From contig NZ_MZGX01000032.1 in the NCBI RefSeq assembly GCF_002051585.1, forward strand, positions 1-64,000: a stretch of 64,000 nucleotides of DNA, in the 5' to 3' direction. The stretch's first letter is position 1. Each line of letters starts with the position of its first letter. This DNA is from Ruminiclostridium hungatei (GTDB lineage Bacteria; Bacillota; Clostridia; Acetivibrionales; DSM-1351). This document shows positions 8,175 to 16,654 of this stretch, in pieces. Under the pieces are notes generated by a model, which worked only from the letters and a program-made list of their open reading frames with translations, had not been told where the DNA came from and made no database searches. Made by a program: the position numbers and the translations under genes.

Positions 8175-8525
8175 TTATTTCTCATTATCCTGCTTTTCAG
8201 TTATACTCTTGGACAGCCTGCACAGTATTTCAGGGGTAATCTGCAAATCAAATTTCAGAATTTCATAATATTTCATAACTTTGCCGTCTGACGATATCTC
8301 GTGATTTCCCTTGATAAGCTCTGCCGCTTCCAACTTTCGCAGGTGCATGTAAAGCAGAGGCCTGCTGATGTTGACGGTTCTGGCAAGCTCACTTACGTAC
8401 TGTCTGTTTTCAAATAAAATTCCCAGGATTTTAAGACGTAAAGGATGGGAAAGAGAGTCAGCCAGCCTGAGCAGATTATCTCCGGTTTTGCAGAAGCCGG
8501 TCTCATAATCGTTGATATTTGACAT
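8175..8525 (-). CDS. ArsR-like winged-helix transcriptional regulator
   Basis: 116 residues. A winged helix occupies ~18-85: LADSLSHPLRLKILGILF, YVSELARTVNISRPLLYMHL, RKLEAAELIKG. No CxC metal-binding motif of the classic ArsR type is seen. ATG 8525 is preferred to a TTG at 8534 because AAGGAAG lies about 9 bases from the ATG. The start overlaps the stop of the upstream small membrane-protein gene, so both are one operon. It likely represses that operon through the perfect palindrome at 8811-8842. The ligand is unknown. Confidence 0.85.
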   Translation of the reverse strand: MSNINDYETGFCKTGDNLLRLADSLSHPLRLKILGILFENRQYVSELARTVNISRPLLYMHLRKLEAAELIKGNHEISSDGKVMKYYEILKFDLQITPEILCRLSKSITEKQDNEK

Positions 8526-8526
8526 T

Positions 8527-8769
8527 CTATTCAACTTCCTTAAGTAATCTTTCTATGGCATCCATTTTCATTCTTAACTCTGCAAACTCTTCCTTCACTT
8601 CCATATTTGACAATGCCACATTATTGGCAATGGCCTTTATGGTATTTAACTGCTCCAGGTGGTTTTTGGATTTTGACCTTGTAAGCAATACAAATATAAC
8701 GATTGCTGCAATTATCAGCCCAGCCAGAATTATGGCGGCAAAAAAGAGAATGAATATCAAACTATTCAT
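8527..8769 (-). CDS. Small single-pass membrane protein with coiled-coil tail
   Basis: 80 residues: a strong hydrophobic segment (~3-31, IFILFFAAIILAGLIIAAIV) followed by a basic RSKSK stop-transfer and a helical, heptad-like tail (~38-80, ending MKMDAIERLLKEVE). ATG 8769 has GTAGGAGG 7-8 bases upstream. First gene of a two-gene operon with the ArsR-like regulator. The architecture resembles small membrane partners of flotillin or phage-shock systems, and flotillin is encoded next door on the other strand, but no family is recognised. Confidence 0.75.
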   Translation of the reverse strand: MNSLIFILFFAAIILAGLIIAAIVIFVLLTRSKSKNHLEQLNTIKAIANNVALSNMEVKEEFAELRMKMDAIERLLKEVE

Positions 8770-8810
8770 ACAGGTACCTCCTACTAAAATTTTATATGTT
8801 AATATGTATC

Positions 8811-8853
8811 TTACACATGTAATAATTTTATTACATGTGTAATTTATTGTCAA
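8811..8853 (-). promoter_or_regulatory. Promoter with perfect palindromic operator
   Basis: On the minus strand TTGACA (8853-8848) and TAAAAT (8830-8825) are 17 bases apart. Across the -10 lies a perfect inverted repeat, TTACACATGTAAT / ATTACATGTGTAA with a 6-base centre (8811-8842). It is well placed for autorepression by the ArsR-like regulator of the same operon. Confidence 0.82.
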
Positions 8854-8884
8854 TGTAAACCTTGAACAGTATGCACTTTTTCTT

Positions 8885-8914
8885 TTGACTTCCATACGGC
8901 GTTTCGGTTATACT
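8885..8914 (+). promoter_or_regulatory. Probable promoter of the ABC-F gene
   Basis: TTGACT (8885-8890), 18-base spacer, TATACT (8909-8914), 76 bases before the start codon. It is divergent from the promoter at 8811-8853, and the two regulatory regions are adjacent. Confidence 0.6.
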
Positions 8915-8989
8915 AATTTTCGTCAGTGTATAAAAAAATAAGCTTTTGTTGGGAATAAATCTGTAAAGTGTATTTTGGAGGCAATCAAA

Positions 8990-10546
8990 ATGAGCATATT
9001 GACAGTTGAAAATGTAAGCCATGGTTTTGGAGCCAGAAAAATTCTGGAAGATGCCTCATTCAGGCTTTTAAAAGGAGAACATGTTGGTCTGGTGGGAGCA
9101 AATGGAGAAGGTAAATCAACCTTTTTAAATATCATAACAGGAAAACTCATGCCTGATGAGGGCAAGGTGGAGTGGTGCAACAGAATAACCACCGGCTATC
9201 TGGACCAGCATACGGTGCTGACGCCGGGAAAGACAATACGGGAGGCATTGAGAGAGGCATTTCAATACATGTTTGATCTTGAAAAGGAAATGCTGGAGCT
9301 GTATGAAAAAATGGCAGAGGTCTCTGAAAACGAAATTAATGCAATGCTGGAGGATGTGGGAGATATCCAGAATGTGCTTGAACACAATGGCTTCTACATT
9401 TTGGATTCCAAGATAGAAGAGGTGGCCAACGGGCTGGGCCTTGGAGACATCGGACTTGAAACGGATGTGGGAAATCTCAGCGGGGGCCAGAGGGCAAAGG
9501 TTTTGCTGACAAAGCTTCTATTGCAGAATCCAATGATTCTGATTCTGGACGAGCCTACCAACTTTCTGGATGAAAATCATATCAACTGGCTGAAGAACTA
9601 TCTGAAGGAATATGAGAACGCATTTATTCTGGTATCCCATGATATCCCTTTCCTCAATGATGTGGTAAATGTAATATATCATGTTGAAAATGCCGTGCTT
9701 ACCAGGTATTCAGGAAACTATGAGGAATTTCAGAGAATGCACCAGTTGGCCAGGCAGCAGACCATGCAGGCCTATGAAAAACAGCAGAAGGAGATTGAAA
9801 AGCTGGAGGATTTCATAGCCAGAAACAAGGCCAGGGTTGCCACCACCAATATGGCAAAGAGCAGGCAGAAGAAGCTTGACAAAATGGATATTATAGAAAA
9901 GGTAAAAGTGAAGGTTAAGCCGATTTTCAAATTCAGAGAGGCCAGAGCCCCCGGCCGTTATATTTTTCAGACCCATAATCTTGTCCTAGGCTATGATTCG
10001 GCTTTGACAGGTACTTTGAACATAGCGTTGGAGCGCGGTCAAAAGGTTGCAATAAAAGGTGTCAACGGTCTTGGAAAATCCACCCTTCTGAAAACCCTGC
10101 TGGGGCTTCAGGAGCCGTTCGGGGGAGAGGTAAAGCTGGATGATTATCTGTATCCCGGCTACTTTGAGCAGGAATCACAGCGTTATAACACCAATACTGC
10201 ACTGGAAGAGGTGTGGAATGACTATCCCGGCATGTCAAATGCTGAAGTAAGAGGTGCTCTGGCCAAATGCGGCCTTACAACCGAACACATTACCAGTCAG
10301 ATGATGGTACTCAGTGGCGGTGAAAACGCCAAGGTGAGGCTTTGCAAGCTTATGCTCAAGGATGTGAACTGGCTGATTCTGGATGAACCTACAAATCATC
10401 TGGACGTGGAAGCCAAGGAGGAGCTCAGAAGGGCTTTGAAAGAATTCAAGGGGACAATACTGCTGGTATGCCATGAGCCTGAGTTTTACCAGGACTGGGT
10501 GACTGAGGTATGGAATGTTGAAAACTGGACTACTAAAATAGTATAA
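8990..10546 (+). CDS. ABC-F family ATPase (ribosome-associated type)
   Basis: 518 residues with two ABC domains and no membrane segment. Domain 1: Walker A GANGEGKST (~36-44), signature LSGGQ (~163), Walker B ILILDEPTNFLD (~183). Domain 2: GVNGLGKST (~357), LSGGE (~441), LILDEPTNHLD (~462). The linker (~240-320) is helical and basic, as in translation factors of the YkpA/YbiT/EttA type that act at the ribosomal E site; some relatives protect against antibiotics. ATG 8990 is chosen because GGAGG lies 9 bases upstream, overlapping the alternative TTG. The subgroup cannot be fixed by eye. Confidence 0.92.
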   Translation: MSILTVENVSHGFGARKILEDASFRLLKGEHVGLVGANGEGKSTFLNIITGKLMPDEGKVEWCNRITTGYLDQHTVLTPGKTIREALREAFQYMFDLEKEMLELYEKMAEVSENEINAMLEDVGDIQNVLEHNGFYILDSKIEEVANGLGLGDIGLETDVGNLSGGQRAKVLLTKLLLQNPMILILDEPTNFLDENHINWLKNYLKEYENAFILVSHDIPFLNDVVNVIYHVENAVLTRYSGNYEEFQRMHQLARQQTMQAYEKQQKEIEKLEDFIARNKARVATTNMAKSRQKKLDKMDIIEKVKVKVKPIFKFREARAPGRYIFQTHNLVLGYDSALTGTLNIALERGQKVAIKGVNGLGKSTLLKTLLGLQEPFGGEVKLDDYLYPGYFEQESQRYNTNTALEEVWNDYPGMSNAEVRGALAKCGLTTEHITSQMMVLSGGENAKVRLCKLMLKDVNWLILDEPTNHLDVEAKEELRRALKEFKGTILLVCHEPEFYQDWVTEVWNVENWTTKIV

Positions 10547-10603
10547 TATACCTGATTGATATAAAATCCAAATTGTCCTGAAAACAAAGTCCAGAGGTGA
10601 AAA

Positions 10604-11338
10604 ATGCGACAAAACAAGTATGACGAAAGTGTGTTTTTTGAAAAGTACAGCAGCATGAACCGGTCAAAAAAAGGTCTTGAGGGAGCAGGGGAATGGCATG
10701 AGCTTGAAAAAATGCTGCCTGATTTCAGGGATAAAAGAGTTCTGGATCTGGGCTGCGGTTTTGGCTGGCATTGCAGGTATGCGGTTGAAAAAGGTGCGAG
10801 TTCGGCAGTTGGGATTGACATATCACAAAAAATGCTGGATGAAGCAATAAAAAAGACGAGCTCCTGTAAAGTTAAATATGTTTGTATGCCAATAGAAGAC
10901 ATTGAATTTGAGGAAAACTCCTTTGAGGTGGTAATCAGCTCCCTTGCCCTCCACTACGTGGAGTCCTTTGACCACATAGTGGACAGGATAAGCAGGTGCC
11001 TGACCCCCAAAGGTGAACTGGTGTTTTCTGTTGAGCATCCGGTCTTTACGGCCCAGGGACCTCAGGACTGGTATTGTGATAAAAGTGGCAGCAGGCTGCA
11101 CTGGCCGGTTGACCGCTACTTTTCGGAAGGAGTCCGGGAAGCGGGTTTTCTTGGTGAAAAGGTGGTTAAGTACCATAAAACGCTGACCACCTATATTAAC
11201 AGTCTTATAAATTCAGGGTTTGAAATAACCGGGTGTGTGGAACCAATGCCTGAAAAAAGCCTGCTGGCGGTCCAACCTGAAATGGCGGATGAATTGCGCA
11301 GGCCAATGATGCTCCTTGTATCTGCCAGGAAGAAGTAA
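10604..11338 (+). CDS. Class I SAM-dependent methyltransferase
   Basis: 244 residues. Motif I VLDLGCGFGWHCRYAVEKGA (~46-65) ending in VGIDIS, a post-I acidic position, and motif IV-like SSLALHYV (~107-114) followed by ISRCLTPKGELVFSVEHPVF. The closest layout is the BioC/UbiE-like small-molecule methyltransferases with ~240 residues. AGAGGTG precedes the ATG. It lies 57 bases after the ABC-F gene and may share its transcript. Substrate not determinable. Confidence 0.9.
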   Translation: MRQNKYDESVFFEKYSSMNRSKKGLEGAGEWHELEKMLPDFRDKRVLDLGCGFGWHCRYAVEKGASSAVGIDISQKMLDEAIKKTSSCKVKYVCMPIEDIEFEENSFEVVISSLALHYVESFDHIVDRISRCLTPKGELVFSVEHPVFTAQGPQDWYCDKSGSRLHWPVDRYFSEGVREAGFLGEKVVKYHKTLTTYINSLINSGFEITGCVEPMPEKSLLAVQPEMADELRRPMMLLVSARKK

Positions 11339-11441
11339 ATGCCAAAAAGAAATAATAGCAAAAGGGCTGCCAAAGCCGTAAAGGCCGAGGAGCCCTTTGC
11401 GGACAGAATAATTCACCTATGCTGCATGAAATGAAGCTCCG

Positions 11442-11783
11442 TCAGCCGATAGCATCGGAGCCTTCTTCTCCGGTTCTTATCCTGTAGCATTCATCTATGG
11501 GAAGGACAAATATTTTTCCATCACCTATATTGCCTGTTCTGGCTGACTTCATTATGGCATCGATTGTAGGTTTTACAAATTCATCATTTACTGAGATTTC
11601 AAATTTTACTTTATTCAGCAGGTTAACTTCCGTTACCGTACCGCGGTAGCTTTCGGTATATCCCATCTGCTGCCCGCAGCCCTTGACATGGCTTACGGTC
11701 ATTTTGTGAATCTGAGCGTCGAATAAGGCCTGCTTGACATCCTCAAAGGCTTCCGGTCTCACAATGGCAACCACCATTTTCAT
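11442..11783 (-). CDS. glnB: PII-family nitrogen regulatory protein
   Basis: 113 residues, standard length. It senses 2-oxoglutarate and ATP/ADP and controls targets through its T-loop. T-loop and flanks: VKGCGQQMGYTESYRG (~33-48); C-terminal signature TGNIGDGKIFVLPI (~89-102). Position 51, tyrosine in E. coli GlnB where it is uridylylated, is threonine here (YRGTVTEV), so regulation by uridylylation is unlikely. ATG 11783 has TAGGAGG upstream. No amtB or glnA is adjacent; it is convergent with the methyltransferase and divergent from iorA. Confidence 0.9.
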   Translation of the reverse strand: MKMVVAIVRPEAFEDVKQALFDAQIHKMTVSHVKGCGQQMGYTESYRGTVTEVNLLNKVKFEISVNDEFVKPTIDAIMKSARTGNIGDGKIFVLPIDECYRIRTGEEGSDAIG

Positions 11784-12039
11784 ATAAAATCCTCCTAAGT
11801 ACCCAATATATTTTTTTATGATTATATTATATATAATTTTCCAGATAAACACTAGGGGTACTTGATTTATTCCCACACTTTCTTGTCCACAGGAAGAAAA
11901 ATTATGTTATAATTTTTATACGTGTAATTTTTATAAGAATAATAGAAAAATCGGGACTGCTGCTGCTAAATAATACATATACGGCCCATTCCCGCATAAT
12001 TTTATTTCTGGCCAGTTTTTCTGGCCTTTTGGAGGTCAA

Positions 12040-13827
12040 ATGGGAAAAAAATTACTAATGGGTAATGAAGCAATTGCCCTTGGAGCGATACGTGCAGGAG
12101 TCAATGTGGTAACCGGCTATCCTGGGACTCCCTCCACAGAAGTGTTGGAAGTCATAGCCCATAATAATCCGGGAGATATATATGTTGAGTGGTCGGTAAA
12201 TGAGAAAGCTGCCATGGAAATAGCGGCAGGAGCAGCATACAGCGGAGCCAGGACACTGGTTACCATGAAGCAGGTGGGGCTCAATGTTGCGGCCGATCCC
12301 CTTATGTGCCTGTCATACATCGGTGTAAAGGGCGGCATGGTGGTATTGGCTGCGGATGATCCGGGTCCGTTTTCTTCTCAGACAGAACAGGATACCAGGC
12401 ATTTTGCCAGGTTCTCAAATCTGCCGGTGCTGGATCCGGCCACACCTGAAGAAGCCTATGAAATGATCCGTTATGCATTTGAATTATCTGAAACCGTCCA
12501 GTTGCCGGTATTTTTAAGGCCGACTACAAGGGTTTGCCATGCCTGCGGGACTGTTGATGTAGATGATAGCAGAGAGGTAAATGAACCGGAGGGTTTTGTA
12601 AAAGATCCCAAATGGGTCATATTTCCAAGCCTTGCATATAGAAAACACCTTCATATAGAGCAGCTTCAGCACAGGCTTTCAGAAATTTTTTCACAATCGG
12701 ACTTAAATACCGTGTCAGGCAGCGGAAAGCTGGGAATAGCTGCGTCCGGTGTTGCCTGTACCTATGTGTTTGAAGCGCTGGAAAAGCTGCAGGCGCAGGT
12801 GAAGGTATTCAAGGTCGGAACCCCGTACCCTCTGCCCGGTGCAAAGGCTGAAGAGTTCCTGGACGGGCTGGAGCAGGTTCTGGTTTTTGAGGAACTGGAC
12901 CCGGTGGTGGAAGAGGAACTTATGCTGCTGTGTTCTTCGAAGGATATAAATGTAAGGATACTGGGCAAAAAAACAGGAAATCTGCCTTTTGCAGGAGAAT
13001 ATACCTTTGAGCTGGTCTGTGAGGCACTTGCCCGCTTTCTGGGGATACAGACGGAAGGCGCTGATAAGACAGCTTTGCCGCAGCTTCCGGTCAGACAGCC
13101 TGTTTTGTGTGCCGGCTGCCCGCACAGAGCTTCCTTCTATGCGGTAAAAATGGCTGCCAAAGGTCAGAAGGCCGTTTTTACCGGAGATATAGGCTGTTAT
13201 ACGCTGGGAAACGCCAAGCCTCTGGATATGGTGGATACCTGCCTGTGCATGGGAGCAGGCATAACCGTAGCTCAGGGAATTAAGAGAACCGAACCCGATA
13301 CAAGCTGTATAGCCTTTATTGGAGATTCCACCTTCTTTCACACAGGAATTCCCGGCATAGCAAATGCAGTTTACAACAATACGGATATAACCATTATCAT
13401 ACTTGACAACAGTACTACCGCCATGACCGGCCATCAGCCACATCCCGGCATAGGCAGGACCATGATGAACAGCATATCTGAAAAAATAGACATATATGGT
13501 GTAGTCAAGGCCTGCGGCGTAGGACATATAGTGAAGGGCAATCCCCTGGATTTCAAAAACTCAGTGGAGCTGGTAAAGAAGGCAGTTGCTTACAAGGGGC
13601 CGTCGGTAGTCATCTTTGAAGCTCCGTGCATAGCATTGTTCAAACCTGAAGTTAAAAATACCGTCAGTGAGAAGTGCAAAAAATGCAGGAAGTGTATTAC
13701 GGAAATAGGATGTCCTGCAATATCCGTGGATGACGGAAGGGTTGTAATCGAGCCGTCTCTTTGCTATGGCTGCGGCTTATGTGTAAACGTATGTCCCTTT
13801 AATGCCATTGAAAAGGCAGAAGTATGA
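12040..13827 (+). CDS. iorA: Indolepyruvate:ferredoxin oxidoreductase, alpha subunit
   Basis: 595 residues, typical length. With IorB it oxidatively decarboxylates aryl pyruvates (from Trp, Phe, Tyr) to aryl-acetyl-CoA, reducing ferredoxin. N-terminal pyrimidine domain (~1-180: ALGAIRAGVNVVTGYPGTPS), TPP-binding domain with GDIGCYTLG (~382) and GDSTFFHTG (~427), and a C-terminal ferredoxin-like domain with two 4Fe-4S motifs: CKKCRKCITEIGCP (~546-559) and CYGCGLCVNVCP (~575-586). TGGAGG precedes the ATG. It heads a cluster with iorB, mgsA and paaK. Confidence 0.97.
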   Translation: MGKKLLMGNEAIALGAIRAGVNVVTGYPGTPSTEVLEVIAHNNPGDIYVEWSVNEKAAMEIAAGAAYSGARTLVTMKQVGLNVAADPLMCLSYIGVKGGMVVLAADDPGPFSSQTEQDTRHFARFSNLPVLDPATPEEAYEMIRYAFELSETVQLPVFLRPTTRVCHACGTVDVDDSREVNEPEGFVKDPKWVIFPSLAYRKHLHIEQLQHRLSEIFSQSDLNTVSGSGKLGIAASGVACTYVFEALEKLQAQVKVFKVGTPYPLPGAKAEEFLDGLEQVLVFEELDPVVEEELMLLCSSKDINVRILGKKTGNLPFAGEYTFELVCEALARFLGIQTEGADKTALPQLPVRQPVLCAGCPHRASFYAVKMAAKGQKAVFTGDIGCYTLGNAKPLDMVDTCLCMGAGITVAQGIKRTEPDTSCIAFIGDSTFFHTGIPGIANAVYNNTDITIIILDNSTTAMTGHQPHPGIGRTMMNSISEKIDIYGVVKACGVGHIVKGNPLDFKNSVELVKKAVAYKGPSVVIFEAPCIALFKPEVKNTVSEKCKKCRKCITEIGCPAISVDDGRVVIEPSLCYGCGLCVNVCPFNAIEKAEV

Positions 13828-13854
13828 CGGATGTGTCAGGATGGAGGTCAAAGG

Positions 13855-13956
13855 TTGAAAGAAATTTTGAAGAAGATAAAAATGTGGCACCGATTCCATG
13901 CCGTGACTTTCATGGAGTTTTGTGCGAGTAGGGGGCATGGAAATAATGATGAATAA
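13855..13956 (+). CDS. Small ORF between iorA and iorB (33 aa)
   Basis: TTG start at 13855 with GGAGG at 13843-13847 (7-base spacing), 33 codons, TAA at 13954-13956 overlapping the start of iorB. The peptide is basic and aromatic, with KKIKMWHRFHAVTFMEFC in the middle and a GHGNNDE end. Coding is suggested by the good ribosome site and by the overlap that would couple its translation to iorB. The family is not recognised; a Cys/His-containing accessory peptide or a purely translational leader are both possible. Confidence 0.5.
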   Translation: MKEILKKIKMWHRFHAVTFMEFCASRGHGNNDE

Positions 13957-14575
13957 TCAGGAAATAAAGGACAAAAAATACGATATTTTGATAGCAGGAG
14001 TTGGAGGACAGGGGACTGTACTTGCGTCACGCCTGCTTGCGGCAGCGGCTATCAGCCAGGGGAGTTTTGCAAGAACCTCCGAAACCATTGGGATGTCTCA
14101 GAGGGGCGGATGTGTTGTGAGTCATGTGAGGATCAACAGTGAGAAAAGCAGTTCCATAATTCCCATGGCTGGTGCGGATATGCTCATAGCCTTTGAACTT
14201 TCAGAGGCGGCGAGAAGTCTGCCAAGGCTTAAAAGTGGCGGCTGCTGTATTGTAAATACTCAGATTATCAAGCCGGTTTCGGCCTCTTTGGGGACGTCCC
14301 GGTACGATATCAGGGAAATTACTGATTTCATAGACAAAAATTCCTCGCAGCTTTATTATATTGACGGTTACCGCATTGCCAACAAGGCAGGCAGTATCAA
14401 GGCAGTCAACGTAGTACTTCTGGGGGCTGCTGCCGCCGCGGGACAAATGCCTTTCAGCAGGGAGATAATTGAACAGGCCATAATTGAAAACGTTCCCCGG
14501 AAATACAGTGAGATGAATCAAAAAGCTTTCAGGCTTGGCTATGATTTTATCCTTGAGAAAAAGGCCAAAGGTTGA
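13946..14575 (+). CDS. iorB: Indolepyruvate:ferredoxin oxidoreductase, beta subunit
   Basis: About 209 residues; the gamma-type domain of 2-oxoacid:ferredoxin oxidoreductases. Hallmark YDILIAGVGGQGTVLASRLL (residues ~10-29) and ETIGMSQRGGCVVSHVR. It pairs with IorA. Start uncertain: AGGGGG at 13930-13935 is 10 bases from ATG 13946, with another ATG at 13949; GTG 13922 and ATG 13937 are in frame but badly spaced. The start region is overlapped by the small ORF at 13855. Confidence 0.94.
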   Translation: MMNNQEIKDKKYDILIAGVGGQGTVLASRLLAAAAISQGSFARTSETIGMSQRGGCVVSHVRINSEKSSSIIPMAGADMLIAFELSEAARSLPRLKSGGCCIVNTQIIKPVSASLGTSRYDIREITDFIDKNSSQLYYIDGYRIANKAGSIKAVNVVLLGAAAAAGQMPFSREIIEQAIIENVPRKYSEMNQKAFRLGYDFILEKKAKG

Positions 14576-14670
14576 TTCAGCCTTATTTTACCAAAGTCAA
14601 TTACGGTTCAAAGCATTATATTCATACAATAATCCTATAAAAAATTAACAGCAGGAAACGGAGATCAAAC

Positions 14671-15132
14671 ATGAGCGGAAACAGATTGGGAAAGCAGAAG
14701 CACATAGCACTTGTAGCACACGACAACAGGAAACAGGATTTGATTAATTGGGTAAAAAGCAAGTCGGATATTTTAGGCAGGCAATTCCTATGCGGAACAG
14801 GAACAACCGCTCAATTGATTTCCGAGAATACGGGACTGCCTGTAAAACGCTTTAAGAGCGGCCCTCTTGGAGGAGATCAGCAGATAGGCGCTTGTATTGC
14901 AAACGGCGAGGTGGACTTTATGATATTCTTTTGGGACCCTCTGACCTCCCAGCCTCACGACCCGGATGTAAAGGCGTTGCTGAGAATAGCAGTACTGTAT
15001 GACATACCGGTTGCCATGAACCAGTCAACAGCAGATTTCCTCCTGTCATCCGCTTTGATGGAAAGTGAATATGAGAGAAATGTTGTTGACTATTACAGCA
15101 GGATACGGAAAGAGCATTTCGGCGGCTATTAA
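14671..15132 (+). CDS. mgsA: Methylglyoxal synthase
   Basis: 153 residues, the normal size. It converts dihydroxyacetone phosphate to methylglyoxal and phosphate, bypassing lower glycolysis under phosphate limitation. Clear motifs: LVAHDNRKQDL (~14-24), CGTGTTAQLI (~41-50, phosphate binding), FKSGPLGGDQQIGA (~61-74, with the catalytic Asp) and DPDVKALLRIA (~97-107). It sits between iorB and the CoA ligase but with ~95 bases on each side, so cotranscription is possible, not certain. Confidence 0.96.
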   Translation: MSGNRLGKQKHIALVAHDNRKQDLINWVKSKSDILGRQFLCGTGTTAQLISENTGLPVKRFKSGPLGGDQQIGACIANGEVDFMIFFWDPLTSQPHDPDVKALLRIAVLYDIPVAMNQSTADFLLSSALMESEYERNVVDYYSRIRKEHFGGY

Positions 15133-15146
15133 GCGGCAGCCGGAGT

Positions 15147-15170
15147 AGGTTTCAGATGCTACAGACCACT
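15147..15170. repeat. Partial copy of the MITE-like terminal repeat
   Basis: The 24 bases from AGGTTTCAG to GACCACT match one end of the element at 25060-25225 with a single change (GATGCTACAG for GATGTTACAG). It lies in the short gap between mgsA and paaK. No second end is seen. Confidence 0.45.
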
Positions 15171-15220
15171 GGAAAGTGTGGAAAGTTATAGAAAATTATA
15201 GAAAGAAGAGATGAGTCAGG

Positions 15221-16462
15221 ATGAGTTCAGGTCAGTTTGATATTTTTAAGGAGCTGCTTTTAAAAATAAGCAGCAACAGCCCTTTTTACAAGGAGAAATT
15301 CCTGAAAGCAAAAGTTGACGTAAATGAAATCACTTCAATGGAAATGATAAGTCAACTTCCTTTTACAACAAAGGAGGAATTGAGGGAAGCATATCCGCTT
15401 GGACTGCAGGCGGTTCCGGAAGAGAAGGTCGTAAGGATTCACTCCTCCTCGGGAACTACGGGAAAGCCTGTCATAATTCCTTACACTGCCCGGGATGTAA
15501 GCGACTGGGCTGAAATGATGGCCAGAAGCTTTGAAATGGCAGGTATTACACCTATGGACCGTATACAGATAACTCCCGGCTATGGGCTGTGGACTGCAGG
15601 AATAGGCTTCCAGGCAGGCTGCGAAAGGCTTGGGGCCATGGCGGTGCCCATGGGACCCGGGAATACGGACAAGCAGCTTCAAATGATGATGGACCTGAAA
15701 TCCACTGTAATTATCGGAACTTCTTCCTATGCTCTGGTTTTAGCCGAGGAAGTTGAAAAGCGAGGACTTAAATCCGAAATAAGGCTCAAAAAGGGCGTTA
15801 TCGGCTCGGAGCGCTGGGGAGAAAAAATGAGACAGCGCATAAAAGCTGAGCTGGGCATTGAAATATATGATATCTATGGGCTTACTGAGATATACGGGCC
15901 GGGTATTGCCATAGATTGCGGCTGCCATGACGGAATGCACTATTATGATGATTATCTGTATTTTGAAATAATAGATTCTGCCACTGGAAAGGTGCTTCCG
16001 GAAGGAGAAACCGGTGAGCTGGTAATAACCACCTTGAGAAAGGAAGGGGCTCCTTTGCTCAGATACAGGACCAGGGACCTTACCAGAATAATTCCCGGCA
16101 AGTGTGCATGCGGCCGTTCCTATCCGCGTATTGACAGGATAATCGGACGAACTGACGACATGGTGAAGGTTAAAGGAGTAAACATCTATCCCGGACAAAT
16201 CGATGAGATTCTCAGAGATGTGGAGGGTGTCAGCAGTGAGTATCAGATTATCATAGACCATATTAACGGTAAGGATGTAATGACCTTAAAGGCCGAATAC
16301 AATTCAGACGGAGACACCTCAAGGGAAGATATGGAGTACAACATAGTTGACCTGTTCAAAAAGAGGATAGGAATCCATATTATTGCGGAAGTGAGCGGAT
16401 TGGGAAGTCTGCCTCGAAGCGAAAAGAAGAGTAAAAGGATTATAGATTATAGACAAAACTAA
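15221..16462 (+). CDS. paaK: Phenylacetate-CoA ligase family protein
   Basis: 413 residues, slightly short of the usual ~430. It activates phenylacetate or a related aryl acid with ATP and CoA. ATP-binding loop SSSGTTGKPVIIPYT (~75-89), YGLTEIYGPG (~219-228), C-terminal hinge/lid YRTRDLTRI and the lysine-bearing GRTDDMVKVKGVNIYP (~310). Adjacent iorAB genes make the pair a module that interconverts aryl pyruvates, aryl-CoA and aryl acids; run in reverse, it could recover ATP. The ribosome site is weak (AAGAAGAG at 15203). A terminator follows. Confidence 0.92.
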   Translation: MSSGQFDIFKELLLKISSNSPFYKEKFLKAKVDVNEITSMEMISQLPFTTKEELREAYPLGLQAVPEEKVVRIHSSSGTTGKPVIIPYTARDVSDWAEMMARSFEMAGITPMDRIQITPGYGLWTAGIGFQAGCERLGAMAVPMGPGNTDKQLQMMMDLKSTVIIGTSSYALVLAEEVEKRGLKSEIRLKKGVIGSERWGEKMRQRIKAELGIEIYDIYGLTEIYGPGIAIDCGCHDGMHYYDDYLYFEIIDSATGKVLPEGETGELVITTLRKEGAPLLRYRTRDLTRIIPGKCACGRSYPRIDRIIGRTDDMVKVKGVNIYPGQIDEILRDVEGVSSEYQIIIDHINGKDVMTLKAEYNSDGDTSREDMEYNIVDLFKKRIGIHIIAEVSGLGSLPRSEKKSKRIIDYRQN

Positions 16463-16481
16463 TATAAGGAATGCTGTTATC

Positions 16482-16517
16482 AGGGAACCTGCGGTTATGG
16501 AAGCAGGTTCCCTTTTT
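16482..16517 (+). terminator. Intrinsic terminator of the ior-paaK cluster
   Basis: AGGGAACCTGC pairs perfectly with GCAGGTTCCCT across a 10-base loop and runs into TTTTT. Confidence 0.93.
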
Positions 16518-16654
16518 GTCCCATACATGGCTGTAACTTAACATTTTGTTCACAATTCAAACACAGGTTTTACATATTAGTTTAATACTATTGTTATAAA
16601 AACAAAGGTACTTTTACCCATTCATAAACAATAATCAATTGAAGAGGTGGAACC

